Assembly (NCBI GenBank): GCA_963855995.1
Contig: OY979717.1
Location: 29,242,246-29,306,245, forward strand
Direction: 5' to 3'
Source of the DNA: Muricea muricata
Lineage: Eukaryota; Cnidaria; Anthozoa; Malacalcyonacea; Plexauridae
Length of the DNA stretch: 64,000 nucleotides
Part shown: piece by piece, positions 11,520-22,819 of the stretch
Position numbering within the stretch: position 1 is the stretch's first letter
Layout: each line of letters begins with the position of its first letter
Notes under the pieces: generated by a model
What the model was told of the DNA's origin: nothing
What the model saw: the letters and a program-made list of their open reading frames with translations, nothing else
The model's database searches: none
Position numbers and translations under genes: made by a program

Positions 11520-12015
11520 TGAAGGCAGCGGCCGAGGAAGAAAGATTTTTACAAAATGAGTCACACGATACCAAACTTCCAATATCTTTCGGTATCCTAT
11601 TCCATAATTTAACCTCACTATAACTGAAACTGTACATGTTTTTTAACAAATTCTGTCTTGGGCCTTGGAATAAAGAGCCCAGTTGAAGAACCTCTTAGAC
11701 AATAGTTATTCACATTGTCAGAAAGTTGAAAGATGTCACACAGTGTTAGTGGAGCTAACTGATTTACTGTTTTGTACATTAGCCTGGCTTTCACTACTGC
11801 TCTACGTTCTTTAAGAGATGTCCAACCGAGAGATGTACGAGCTAAGATAGACTGTTCATGAGTCCATATTGGAAATTCATAATTAATCTAGCCGCTCGAT
11901 TCTGTAATTTTTGGAGACCTTCAATGAGACCTTTATCAAGCTCATCCCAAACCTCACAACAATGATCACAATGCGGCTGTATCAATGCATTGTATGCCAG
12001 CAATGCATTGTATGC
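11520..12015 (-). pseudogene. LINE (CR1/L2-like) reverse transcriptase 3' end, decayed
   Basis: The minus strand reads as a typical LINE ORF2 terminus: LIQPHCDHCCEVWDELDKGL, then LQKLQNRAARLIM, and later a FSYSEVKLWNRIPKDI-like block near the end. Several stops and frameshifts interrupt it. It is a different insertion from the fragment at 7.3-7.8 kb and lies in the opposite orientation. Confidence 0.8.
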
Positions 12016-12016
12016 C

Positions 12017-14671
12017 AGTTCTAATTTGAAAGAGATACTAGATGATAAAAATTATCCAGGTTCTTCGGTATAAATCCACATATTGACAGGTAATTCAGAA
12101 TTTTGTCATCGTGAAAATTTGACAGCCAATTTTTTTAAATTCATAAACAATTTGCATTAGCATGTTTGATAATTAAATCAAATTAAGTTATTAATTAATT
12201 CTATCACAAATATGAGCCTTGGCTCTGTTTGACTCCTGATCAGTCCATCATCGGAAATACAAAGAGTTAAAACGCACACAAGATATATGTTAAGCATCAT
12301 TCAATTTAAATCCAGTGTTCAAATGCGCGCGCGCTTATCAAAAATACTGACAAATTTTTGCTAATACCTGCGAAGATGTTTTCCTTCCTTCGTTTATGTT
12401 GTAAGGTTGTACAGAAATATTTTTTATATATCACACAGGAAAATACACGGGGCCTTGGAAATACCAGATTTGTTTCTCGTGTTTGTGCTAACTTGTGAGA
12501 TATCGTGTTTTGGTATTTCGCTTAAACTATGCATGTATTATTCTCTATTTTCCTCCATAATTATAATAAGGCGTTATGGATTGGTGTTACTGCATTTCTT
12601 CACTTCTTCCGCTCGTCCTTTAGACTTGTAATCAAGTCATATTTGGGTATACCTAAAGGCCCATATGGATTGTTTTAACTTAGTCTCAGGTAGTAGGAAC
12701 GTACCAAGTGAAAGGTTTGGGAGTTTAGATAGCCGCTACTTTCGCTAGCTTTTTCAGGGGAAATATTTTTCAATTTGGTCAGCAGAAAATGCGACTTGTC
12801 AGAAATTTGATTAGAAACCGTACGTAACAAAAAGAACATGAAAATGAACTATTGGTCCTGCACAAACAGGCTCGGAAATCCAAGAGGATACAAAATAGTT
12901 AAACGAAACTTTAAGTCATCATTCACCAAGTAATATGCAATTAATGCACTAAAAATATCTCCCATTTCTTCATTTCAGCACAATTGCAACAACGCATCAT
13001 TTCACTCAAATACACTTATATTCTTAATTAAATTAGAAATATTTAATACGTCGAATATGACAAATGCATATGGTTGAAATACAACATTTAATATATGCAA
13101 AAGAGATCGGACTATGTGCACATCATTTTGGCGTATGGTATTGAAAGCTTTTAGAGACATCGTTTGTATAAATACCGTGCATATATTTCATTAATCACAA
13201 TAATTATGCAATTATTTGTGAAGTGTTCTGTGCTTTGCTACAGGGCTTAATTACCTATATTCTTCCCCTTATAACTCGACTCACTAGATTTAAGTTTGCT
13301 AATGTAGATACATGTGATGGTGGATATTTGTATAAACTAGATCAAATAGGCAAGCTAAAGTATGTGTATGTGACGCCGGACTCTTTAGCTCAAGTAATAT
13401 TACATTAAAATGATGGTAGTGATCGCTTTTATAGTTTTATTTATTTGGTCTAAACAAGACAACGATATCTGACATAATTGTTTAAAGCTACATGTGTCCA
13501 AGAACTTATATTCAATGTCGGTATATAGTAATCGATTTTTTGACAGAGACAGACTGAGTTGTTGTCGTAAAACACAAATATCAACAAGTGTTTGCTGAAA
13601 AATAACCCCCCCCTACAAATTGAGAAGTATAAAGCTAAATGTGGAAATAGCTGAAAAATTGGAACAGTTTATGTCTTGTGAAGAGTTTGGCTTTGATTTA
13701 AGCTTATTCAATGCGACTTATCATGCATAACTAGGTTTTCTGATCAGTGCTGATTTTTGTTTACAGAAATGCGAAACATTTCGCTGGCAATCCTCGTATT
13801 ATTTAAAAAGAAATAAAAGCTAAAGGACGTATATTTTGAGTGGAACGAGGGCACGTAGTCAAACAGACAGACCAGTTTGTAGTGTAAAGGACAAAGCGTC
13901 AAATTGTAAAGCGAAATAATACGTAGACACACTGTAGTTAAAGAACGAAGCGTCAGATTGTAAAGTCAAAGGAGGGTTAGGCACTCCGTACTCCGTAGCT
14001 TGTAGTTTAAATTAAGAAAGAAGCGTCAGATTGTTAAGTCTAATTAACATGCGTTGACACACAGTAGTTGTTTGTAGTTTAGAAAATGAAGCATCAGATC
14101 GTAAGGTCAAACAATGCACAGACACAAAGTAGTTTGCAGTGTAACTGAATAACTGAGCATAAGACTGTAAATTCAGAGTATATAACTTGACACACAATAT
14201 TTTGTAGTTTAAAGCACGAAGCATCAGATCACAAATTCACAGGTGCGTATATATGACAAACAGTAGTTTGTAGTTTCAAGAACGAAGTGTCAGACTGCTG
14301 AGTAAAAAATACGTACGTAGCCTCACAGTAACTTAGCTACAAGTTTTTTGTTCAATGTAAAGCATCAGATTGTAATTAGTAAAATCTGGCATTTATATCA
14401 TGCCGTGTTCTCATGTTCCAAACCACTGCGTATTCACGTATCCACCCAAAAGCTAAATTTTCATCAGAGATGCGGTTTATATGGTGGTTGATAATCCATT
14501 ATGCCAAGTTCATGTCAACAACCGTTTCCACATACCCTTATATTCCTGGCTGGCTTGGATCAAATTGCAAAATTGTTGCCAAGCAAGAAGCGAACTGTGA
14601 TGTCTGACGTGTCAATATAGCTACACATTATGAAATACAAACCTCAATTTTTTCACCCAACTCTGAAATCA
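12017..14671. repeat. ~2.6-kb tandem repeat, unit 1
   Basis: This unit opens with CAGTTCTAATTTGAAAGAGA. The marker ACAAAGAGTTAAAACGC occurs near 12259 here and recurs near 14758 and 18433 in the next units. It contains no long ORF. Within it, 13790-14370 is an internally repetitive stretch. It lacks the insertions seen in units 2 and 3 and so serves as their empty-site reference. Confidence 0.85.
13790..14370. repeat. Degenerate ~68-bp tandem repeats (in unit 1)
   Basis: About eight diverged copies of a motif around GTAGTTTGTAGTTTAAAG, AACGAAGCGTCAGATTGTAA and a GACACAC tail. A shorter set occurs in unit 2 at about 17140-17540. Confidence 0.8.
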
Positions 14672-15195
14672 CAGTTCTAATTTGGAAGAGATACTAGATT
14701 TTTTAAAATTTATACATACATGTTGATAACTAAATTAAATTAAAAATAAATAAAGATACAAAGAGTTAAAACGCGCACAAGATATATGTTAAGCATCAAT
14801 CAATTTAAATCCAATGTTTAAATGCGTGCGCGCTTATCAAAAATACTAACAAATTTTTGTAAATACCTGTGAAGAGGTTTTCCTTCTCTCGTGTTTGTTT
14901 TCTTTTTACAAATTCTTTCACGAATTTTCTACAAATACAATTTTAAGTTTTTATTCCTGTATGAATTTTACAATACATGCATATATTTGGCTTTTCAATA
15001 TTCGTTTGCCTTGTAAGGATGTACTGAAATGTTTCTTATATAAAACAGGAAACTATATGGGACCTTGGCACTCCCAGATTTTTAGACTTGTCAAACTTGT
15101 CAGAAATTTGATTAGTACGTAACAAAGAAAACATGAAAACGAACTATTGGTCCTACACAAAGAGGCTTGGCAATTCAAGGGGATGCAAAATAGTA

Positions 15196-15415
15196 AAGGC
15201 TATTTTCCATTTACGCGTTTTTTACACGTACGTACCTAAATCAATTTCAATATGACATTTGAAATGAAAAATGTTTTGATGCAGAGAATTCAGCATTCCC
15301 TACAAGTTAGCATACTTTAGTGGTTGTATTTGTTAAATACAAACTACTTAGAAGAGCTTAAACTTTTACGTGCGTGCACGTGCGTGTAAAAAACGGATAA
15401 CTGGAAAGCAGCCTT
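15196..15415. mobile_element. Palindromic MITE, family M1, copy 2
   Basis: Same family as 2623-2857, with ends AAGGCTATTTTCC and GGAAAGCAGCCTT, in inverted orientation relative to copy 1. Unit 1 at about 12897 has the uninterrupted sequence (ATAGTTAAACGAAAC). Comparison suggests a short duplication around TTAA at the insertion point. Confidence 0.85.
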
Positions 15416-16299
15416 TAAACGAAACTTTGAGTCATCATTCACCAAGCAATATGCAATGCACTAAAATACCTCCAATTTTTTCATTTCAGAATAATTACGA
15501 TAACGCATCATTTCACTCAAATACACATGTTCTTAATTAGATTAAAGATATTTAATACATCGAATATGACAAATGCATATTGACTGAAATACAAAATTTA
15601 ATAATAATATATGCAAAAGATATCAGACTATGTGGACAACATTTTGGCGTATGGTATGGGCAGTTTTAGAGACATTGTTTGTAAAAATACCGCGCATATA
15701 TTACTTCAATCACAATAATTATGTTAATTATTTATGAAGTGTCTGTGCTTTCCTACACCGCTTGGTAATCTATATATTCTTCCCGTTATGACTCGACTCG
15801 CAAGATTTAAGTTTGATAGTGTAGATAGATGTGATGGTCGATATTTGCATTATCTAGATCGAGTAGATAAGCCAAAGTATGCGTATGTGTAGTCGGAACG
15901 AAATTATGACTCTCGCTTTAGCTCGAGTAATATTACATTGGAATATTGGTAGTGATCGCTTTTATTTATTCGGTCTTTAAAAGAGAACGATAGCTGATAT
16001 AATTGCTTAAAGCTGCATGTGTCCAAGAATTCACTTTCAGTATTGGTATAGTAATCGATTTATTAACAGAGTCGTGGTCTTAAAACACAAATATCAACAA
16101 GTGTTTGGTGAAAAATAACTCCCCTTCCCTCCCTACCCCCCCCCCCCACAAATTAAGAAGTATAAATTGGAAATAGCTGAAAAATCGGAACAGTTTATGT
16201 CTTGTGAAGATGCGACTTATCATGCATAACTAAATTTCTGCTATTTTATTGACAGAAATGCGAAACATTTCGCTAGCAATCTTCATATTACTTAATAAT

Positions 16300-17080
16300 C
16301 TTCCCTGTCGGACGTAAGTGAATAAAATGCCACTAAAATCTAATTTTCTTTTGCTGTGTAAGCCCCTAAGAAATGAATCAAGTGTCATTGTATTCTTCAC
16401 ATAAAAATCTTTCGGAAACTTACCGTCATTAAGTCGAGTTATGGGAAAGTTACACTGATTCTGTGAATAGAAGCTTATTTACAAGCATTTTTATGTCTGG
16501 AATAGCTCTTGATCTTTGCTCTATTAATGTATCACGTGTATAAACTATCACGTGAATACATGCTATATGGGGTAAATTGACTCGTAGAATCGATTGCCGG
16601 CGTGTTTGAGTGTCTAGGGTCATTGTTCGTATAGTTTGGGGGGTCATAAAATATTTTACTTCCGGTTTTCTCGCTACAATGGAATGCGTCTTTTTTGTCA
16701 GCAAATTGTGTGCGTATAGCTACAAAATATAGATCACTAAAAAGAGCTTTTCAAAGCGATTCTGCTGGTACAATTGCCAAGAAGTAAATCCTAGAAGAAT
16801 AGGAGATATTTTCAATCAAAGGTGACTGTTTACAATGTATGTTTATTGACAATGCAATTTACAACATTTTACAATATATCAAATTTCATATACTCTAAAC
16901 GGCCATAAATCGGCTGCATTGCACTGTATCAAAAATCTAAAAAGATACTTTAATAGATCTTTATATGCTGATTTCAATGGTGGTACTCGTTTTTTTTTTT
17001 GCCTTGCGTAAAAGCCGGGCTATGCCACGGCAAAGTCATCGTTCACCCATGAACGAAATACAAGAGTTCCAACAGGGAAG
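16300..17080. mobile_element. ~0.78-kb non-autonomous element inserted in unit 2
   Basis: Bounded by short inverted ends, CTTCCCTGTCGG at the left and CCAACAGGGAAG at the right. Unit 1 lacks it (continuous sequence near 13800-13810). An inverted relative occupies about 19855-20775. Only short frames are present (a minus-strand 84-codon frame, 16450-16704, without recognisable motifs), so it is probably non-autonomous. Confidence 0.75.
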
Positions 17081-17139
17081 AGTTTTAAAAAGAAATGAAA
17101 GTTAAATGGCCATACTTACTTAAGGTAGGTATATTTTAT

Positions 17140-17540
17140 GTGGCTACGTAGACAACCCGACACACCAGTTTATTGTGTACATGTAAAGGACGAAGTATCA
17201 GATTGTAAAGTAAAATAATACGTAAACAAACTGCAGTTATGAACAAAGCATCAGATTGTAAAGTAAAAGGACGGTTAGACACTCACTAGTTTGTAGTTTA
17301 AATTAAGTAGGAAATGTCAGATTGTAAAGTCTGAACATGCGTTGACACATAGTAGTTGTTTGTCGTTTTGAGAACCAAAAATCAGATTGTATAGTCAAAC
17401 GATCCACAAAGTAGTTTGTAGTTTCAAGAACGAAGTATCAGACTGCTGAGTTAAATAATACGTACGTACGCATACACACACAGTAACTGGGCTACTAGTT
17501 TTTTGTTCAATGTAAAGCATCAGTTTGTAATTTGTAAAAT
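17140..17540. repeat. Degenerate ~68-bp tandem repeats (in unit 2)
   Basis: Homologous to the repeats in unit 1 (GTAGTTTGTAGTTT and CATCAGATTGTAA blocks), with fewer copies. Confidence 0.7.
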
Positions 17541-17938
17541 CAATGAATACGTAGTTTGATTCCATTGAATGGAAATCAGATTCATACATGCGTCATATAA
17601 GTATTTCAGTGTAACTGCATGTGAGTCTTGGGCTGTTTGATTTAGTGGTCTGACATTCATATCGTGCCGTGTTCTCAAGTTCCGAACCACAACGTATTCA
17701 CGTATCTAGTCAAGGCTAAAATTTCATCAGATATTAGCTTTATATGGTGATTGGTAATATATTATGTCACCATGCCAAGTGCATGCCAACAACCGATTCA
17801 ACATGGCCTCATATCCCTGGCTGGTTTGGATCAAATTGCAAATTTGTAGCCAAGCAAGAAGCGAACTGTGATGTCTGACTTGTCAATATACACATTATAA
17901 AATACAAACCTCAATTTTTTAACCTAACTCTGAAATTA

Positions 17939-19651
17939 CAGTTCTCCAATTTGGAAGATATACTAGTTGATCAAAATTATCTAGGTTCTTCGGTACAAAT
18001 CCACATATTGACAGGTAATTCAGAATTTTGTCGTTGTGAAAATGCGAGTGTTTTAAAATGAGCGTTTAGGGACTTCCCAAAAAAGTTTGCACAGCTATCA
18101 CGTGACTTTCTCGACCAATAAAATAGCGTTATTAGGCGGGCTTTGTTTTGCGAGGATTTTTAACATAAAAATTTACATAGCGCACTAAAATACACAAATT
18201 TGATAGTTAATTTACACGGATTCTGGTAGAAGGCTAATTGAACTTTCGATTTCTCAAATATTTGGTAAGGCAAGCCCTAATTCCTTGTTTATTTTTATTA
18301 TCAATTTTTGCAGTACAATTCAACTTGACAACCAACTATGATAATTAAATTTAATTGAATTATTAATTAATTTTATTACAAACATGAGCCTTTGTTCTGT
18401 TTGACTTCTGATCAGTCCATCATCGGAGATACAAAATGTTAAAACGCACACAAGATATACGTTATGAATCAATCAATTTAAATCCAATGTTCAAATGCGC
18501 GCGCTTATCAAAAATACTACCAAATTTTGGTCAATGCCTGTGAAGGGTTATCTGGAAAACGCGGACACGGACAACATGCTAACCCTAACCCTAACCCTAA
18601 CTGTAACCCTAACCCTGACTATTATTTCACATAGAATTGTTACTTTATAAAATGGGTGATATGATTTTTTTCTCATTTTCTGCTTTGATTGCTTTTTGTC
18701 GTATTTTTTACGTGTCCGTGTCCGCGTTGTCCGTGTCCGCGTTGTCCGTGTCCATGTTGTCCATGTTTTCCAGATAATCCCTGTGAAGAGCTTTTCCTTC
18801 TCTCGTGATTGTTTCCTTTTTATGAATTCTTTCACGAATTTGCCACAGATACAATTTTAAATTTTCATTCCTGTATGAATTTTACAATACATGCAGATAT
18901 TTGGCTTTTCAATATTCGTTTGCGTTATAAGCATGCACTGAAATATTTCTTATTATAATACGCAGGAAAATACATGGGACCTTGGAACTACCAGATTTGC
19001 TTCTCGTGTTTGTGCCCACTCGTGAGATATCATGTTTAACACTCGAAATAAGTCTGGTGTTTCGGAGCACCCATGCATGTATTAATTATTCTTTATTTTT
19101 CTGTTATAATAAGGCGTTATCAATTGGTGTTAGTGCATTTCTGCGGCTTCATCGGCGCGTGCTTTAGACTTGTAATCAAGTCATATTTGAGTACAACTAA
19201 AGGCCAATATAAATAGTTTTCACTTAGGTATTAGCGAGGTGCCGAGTGGGTTGGGAGTGGAGACAGCCCCTACTGTCTTTAACTTTCTCAGGAAAACAGT
19301 TATAATTTGTTGGCAGAAAATTCGACTTGCCAGAAATTTGATTAGAAATCGTACGTAACAAAAAGAGCATGAAAACGAACTATTGGTCCAGCACAAACAG
19401 GCTTGGTAATCCAAAGCGATGCAAAATAGTTAAATTAAAACGAAACTTTAAGTCATCATTCACAAAGTAATATGCAATTAATGCACTAAAAATATCTCTC
19501 ATTTCTTCATTTCAGCATAATTACGATAACGTATCTTTTCACTCAAATACACATATTCTTAATTAGATTAAGGATATTTAATACATCGAATATGACAAAT
19601 GCATATTGATTGCAATACAAAATTTAATATATTCAAAAGATACCGGACTAA
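17939..19651. repeat. ~2.6-kb tandem repeat, unit 3 (truncated)
   Basis: Starts with the same boundary motif as the other units and follows unit 1 up to the TTTAATATATTCAAAAGAT segment, where homology stops at about 19650. Extra sequence at about 18050-18330 and the 235-bp element at 18546-18780 are insertions relative to unit 1. Confidence 0.8.
18546..18780. mobile_element. 235-bp TIR element carrying telomere-like and GGACACG repeats
   Basis: The ends are inverted (GGTTATCTGGAAAAC and GTTTTCCAGATAATCC) and flanked by a perfect 8-bp duplication CTGTGAAG (18538-18545 and 18781-18788). The two sister repeats carry the single-copy target near 12365 and 14868. Inside are about five CCCTAA units at 18579-18620 and a CGTGTCCGCGTTGTC minisatellite at about 18710-18765. 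An 8-bp duplication fits a hAT-like mechanism, though the ends are not CAG...CTG. Confidence 0.85.
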
Positions 19652-19854
19652 CTTAAGGAAGGATGAAAAGAATGGAAAGAAGAACGCTATGATGAACGAA
19701 AAAACGTTAGAATTTTTACCAGCGGACGAAGGACGTATTACGGTCGCAATGGATGAATGGGAAATGTGAGTGGAGATTTGAATTAGCTAAAATGCATGTA
19801 CAAGCGCGTTCACAGGACGATTGATCAACGCCAAGATCAACCTTAGCTCCTCCC
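19652..19854. other. Unassigned spacer after the tandem array
   Basis: Unique-looking sequence joining truncated unit 3 to the inverted element. No gene is seen. Confidence 0.4.
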
Positions 19855-20775
19855 CGTGAGTTCTCTTGTATTTCGTTCACGGGTGAACGATGACTTTGCT
19901 GTGGCATAGCTCGGCTTTTACGCAAGGCAAAAGAAAACGAGTACCACCATTGGAATCAGCATATAAAGATCTATTAGAGTATCTTTTTAGATTTTTGATA
20001 CAGTGCAATGCAGCCGATTTATGGCCGTTTAGAGTATATGAAATTTGATATATTGTAAAATGTTGTAAATTGCATTGTCAATAAACATACATTGTAAACA
20101 GTCACCTTTGATTGAAAATATATCCAATTCTTCTAGGGTTTACTTCTTGGCAATTGCACCAGCAGAATCGCCTTGAAAAGCTCTTTCTAGTGATCTATAT
20201 TTTGTAACTATACGCACACAATTTGCTCAGAACGAAGACGCATTCCATTGTAGCAAGAAAACCGGAAGTAAAATGTTTTGTGACCCAAACTATACGAACA
20301 ATGACCCCTAGACACTCAAACACACCGGCAATCGATTCTACGGGTCAAGTTACCCCATATAGCATGTATTTCACGTGATTCTGACTATTGCATAACTAAA
20401 TATAAGCCAAATTTGGTAATAGGTCAAAGACCAAGAGCCATTCCTGACATAAAAATGCTTGTAAATAAGCTTCTATTTGGCGTATTCAAACGAAATTTTC
20501 AGTACAAAAGCGCTTGAATATAAGCCTTATTCCTAGCTAATAACCATTGGAAGATGTTTCACAGAATCAGTGTAATTTTCCCATAACTCGAGTTAATGAC
20601 GGTAAGTTTCTGATCAAATCTTAAATGTATTTGCAAATATAGCGTTTGACAATAATATTAACCCCTCAATCGAAAGCTTTTTATGTGAGGAATACAACGA
20701 TACTTGATTCATTTCTTAGGGACTTACACAGCGAAAGAAAATTAGATTTTAGTGGCATTTAAGCATTTTATTCAC
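19855..20775. mobile_element. Inverted relative of the 16.3-17.1 kb element
   Basis: Reverse-complement homology to 16300-17080 throughout, for example GGCATAGCTCGGCTTTTACG against the complement near 17010. About 150 bp near 20380-20570 are extra relative to the first copy. It has no coding capacity. Confidence 0.75.
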
Positions 20776-21295
20776 TCTAAACTTCTCCTGACGAACATAT
20801 GATCACAGAATAATGAAGAAAAAAGGGCCACTTGGGGGTAGAAAACGTGCTGATTTTTTTGGGCGCACTTCTTTACGTCCGCCATCTTCATAGCCACTCG
20901 ATCAAACATATCAACAACAACTGAGATACGTGTAAAAATTATACATAGTTAAAATTAGTCTCTGAGAATTATTTTTCCCCAATTATAGTTTAAACGCGCA
21001 TTCTTCGATCACACAGTAGTGTTGCAGTCGAACAAATATATACCTATACACCAAATTTATATATTATTTTGACCAACAAATTACCTGCTTGTTGTAGTGT
21101 TTTGCGCGTTAGAATACCTTCGATAATGATGTAGCTTGAATAGTATGTTTTGGAAAATCTTATCTCCAGTTGATATTCTGTGAACTTTTACATTGAAGTT
21201 CATGACAATCTGACTACACCCTATGCGGATTTGTCTTATCGTCTGTATATAGAGTTAAACAAACACTATGGGTGATATTTTATTGAGATTTGTTT

Positions 21296-21528
21296 CCAGA
21301 AGGCTGCAAAATTTGAACATATTTTTTGTATTGACGAAAATTTTTCGTCCCGATGCGTACACGTCAAGCCTTATAAGATTTTTAAAGCTCCCATTGGTTT
21401 AAATGAATACTTTTTTAAAAGTGCACCAATAGGAGCGTATAAATGCTTTTTAAAGCCTGACATGTACGCTATCCTTCATCGGGACAAAAAAATTTTCTTC
21501 AATACATGAACATTTTGAAGCCATCAGA
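21296..21528. mobile_element. Palindromic MITE (~230 bp)
   Basis: The left arm AAAATTTTTCGTCCCGATGC pairs with the right arm near GCATCGGGAC-like sequence (CATCGGGACAAAAAAATTTT), and the inner parts also pair (CTCCCATTGG against CCAATAGGAG). It lies immediately upstream of the decayed LINE. Confidence 0.65.
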
Positions 21529-21544
21529 AACATCGAAGACAAAT

Positions 21545-22810
21545 TCCTAATTGCGCTACGTGAAAAAAATTGCTTTCAACAAAATAACTTCAAGTTCAAA
21601 GTCCCTGAACTGGTCGGATCGTTTAGAAATACTGGCAATCTAACTAACACAGAAAAATTAAAAAAAGCCCTCCGGTTTGTGTTTGCTATCGACCACCTAA
21701 TTCCGACTTAAATGAATGACTCGATCGAGTTGTACACGACATTCCTAGAGGAAACATCTCACTACGATAAAGTTCTTGTTCCCGGTGATTTTAATTTTGT
21801 TGATCCAACTTAGAAATCCTGCGAAGTATTTACCACACCAGAAAGAAATAGATTGGTCAGGCCTTCCAAATATAGAGAACTCACGTTTAATTTCTTCCTG
21901 CAACAAGCTAACATGTTCCCAATCAGGAAAAACAACATCCTGGACCTCGTTCTGTCGACTACTCCAGATAATGTTGCCAATCTGTCATGCGTTTCTGCAA
22001 GATCAGTCTATCTTTCTAGTCTTTGACTTCCCAATGCATATAAATCAACCGGGCACGACAAAAAACTGACTGACAAGGCCTTTAACGCACCCTAATCAAT
22101 TGTATCTTTATTCTATCACCAAACAATCCACCGACATAAACGTCGATTGGGAGAGTTGGAAAAATCTCTTCCTCGCTCTTTCTTGTAAATATATTCCATT
22201 GTGAACGTTTAAGCCACATGGCCTTGTATCGACAGCGAAGCGAGACGCCTTCTTTCCGAAAAATAATGATTCCAGTCGGAAAAAGGTAGTGCTCAAGGTC
22301 CATGGAAAAAGTCATTGGTGAGGAGAAAGCGAATCTAATTCTTCCAAAAATTCCAATTTTTGTCAAAATCCAACAGCAAAAGTTCTGATCACGGTGTAAA
22401 TCTTCCACCAAGCACCAAAATATTTCTAACAAAATGACCTGGAGTCAACTCTCGAAATCAGCTACTGCCGATAACCTTTTCGATATCGCAAATTTGTTAT
22501 ACCTATACTTCTATTCATTATCTAAACCTTCCCATGCTGCCAACAAAAATTCCTTTGCCTGTGCTTTCAACTAGGATGCAAGCTACCCGTCCACCATCTC
22601 AGATATTCTACTGACCGTAAAGGAAGTCAGCCATGCAATTAATAAGCTAAATGAAAACAAAGCGACTGGTGCAGCCTCAATTCAAAACATTCAAATACAA
22701 AATATAGCGACTGGTCCAGACTCAATTCCAAAACATTCAAATACCGGAGAAAACTACTGTCCATGACGTTTCCAATTACAGACCAATATCTCTACTGTCT
22801 CTAGTATCTC
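21545..22810 (+). pseudogene. Decayed LINE: endonuclease and start of reverse transcriptase
   Basis: Frames interrupted by many stops spell out a non-LTR retrotransposon. VLVPGDFNFVDPT at about 21770-21812 matches the GDFN motif of AP-type endonucleases. It is followed by NILDLVLSTTPDNV-like sequence near 21935-21975. Near 22610-22740 an EVSHAINKLNENKATG and DSIPK segment and an ENYCP...TFPITDQY-like block fit the start of a CR1/L2-type reverse transcriptase. It is heavily decayed and not functional. Confidence 0.7.
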
Positions 22811-22819
22811 ACCGCCTCC

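Larger units (their letters stand above)
14672..17938. repeat. ~2.6-kb tandem repeat, unit 2 (enlarged by two insertions)
   Basis: Collinear with unit 1 apart from an M1 MITE at 15196-15415 and a ~0.78-kb element at 16300-17080. Removing both leaves about 2.3 kb of unit sequence, close to unit 1. It is otherwise non-coding. Confidence 0.85.

Noticed and set aside
18548..18835. Minus-strand frame rich in TRT/TRTR
   Set aside because: Translation of the GGACACG and telomeric repeats in the small transposon.
22082..22432. 116-codon minus-strand frame
   Set aside because: Antisense to the decayed LINE and without any motif of its own.
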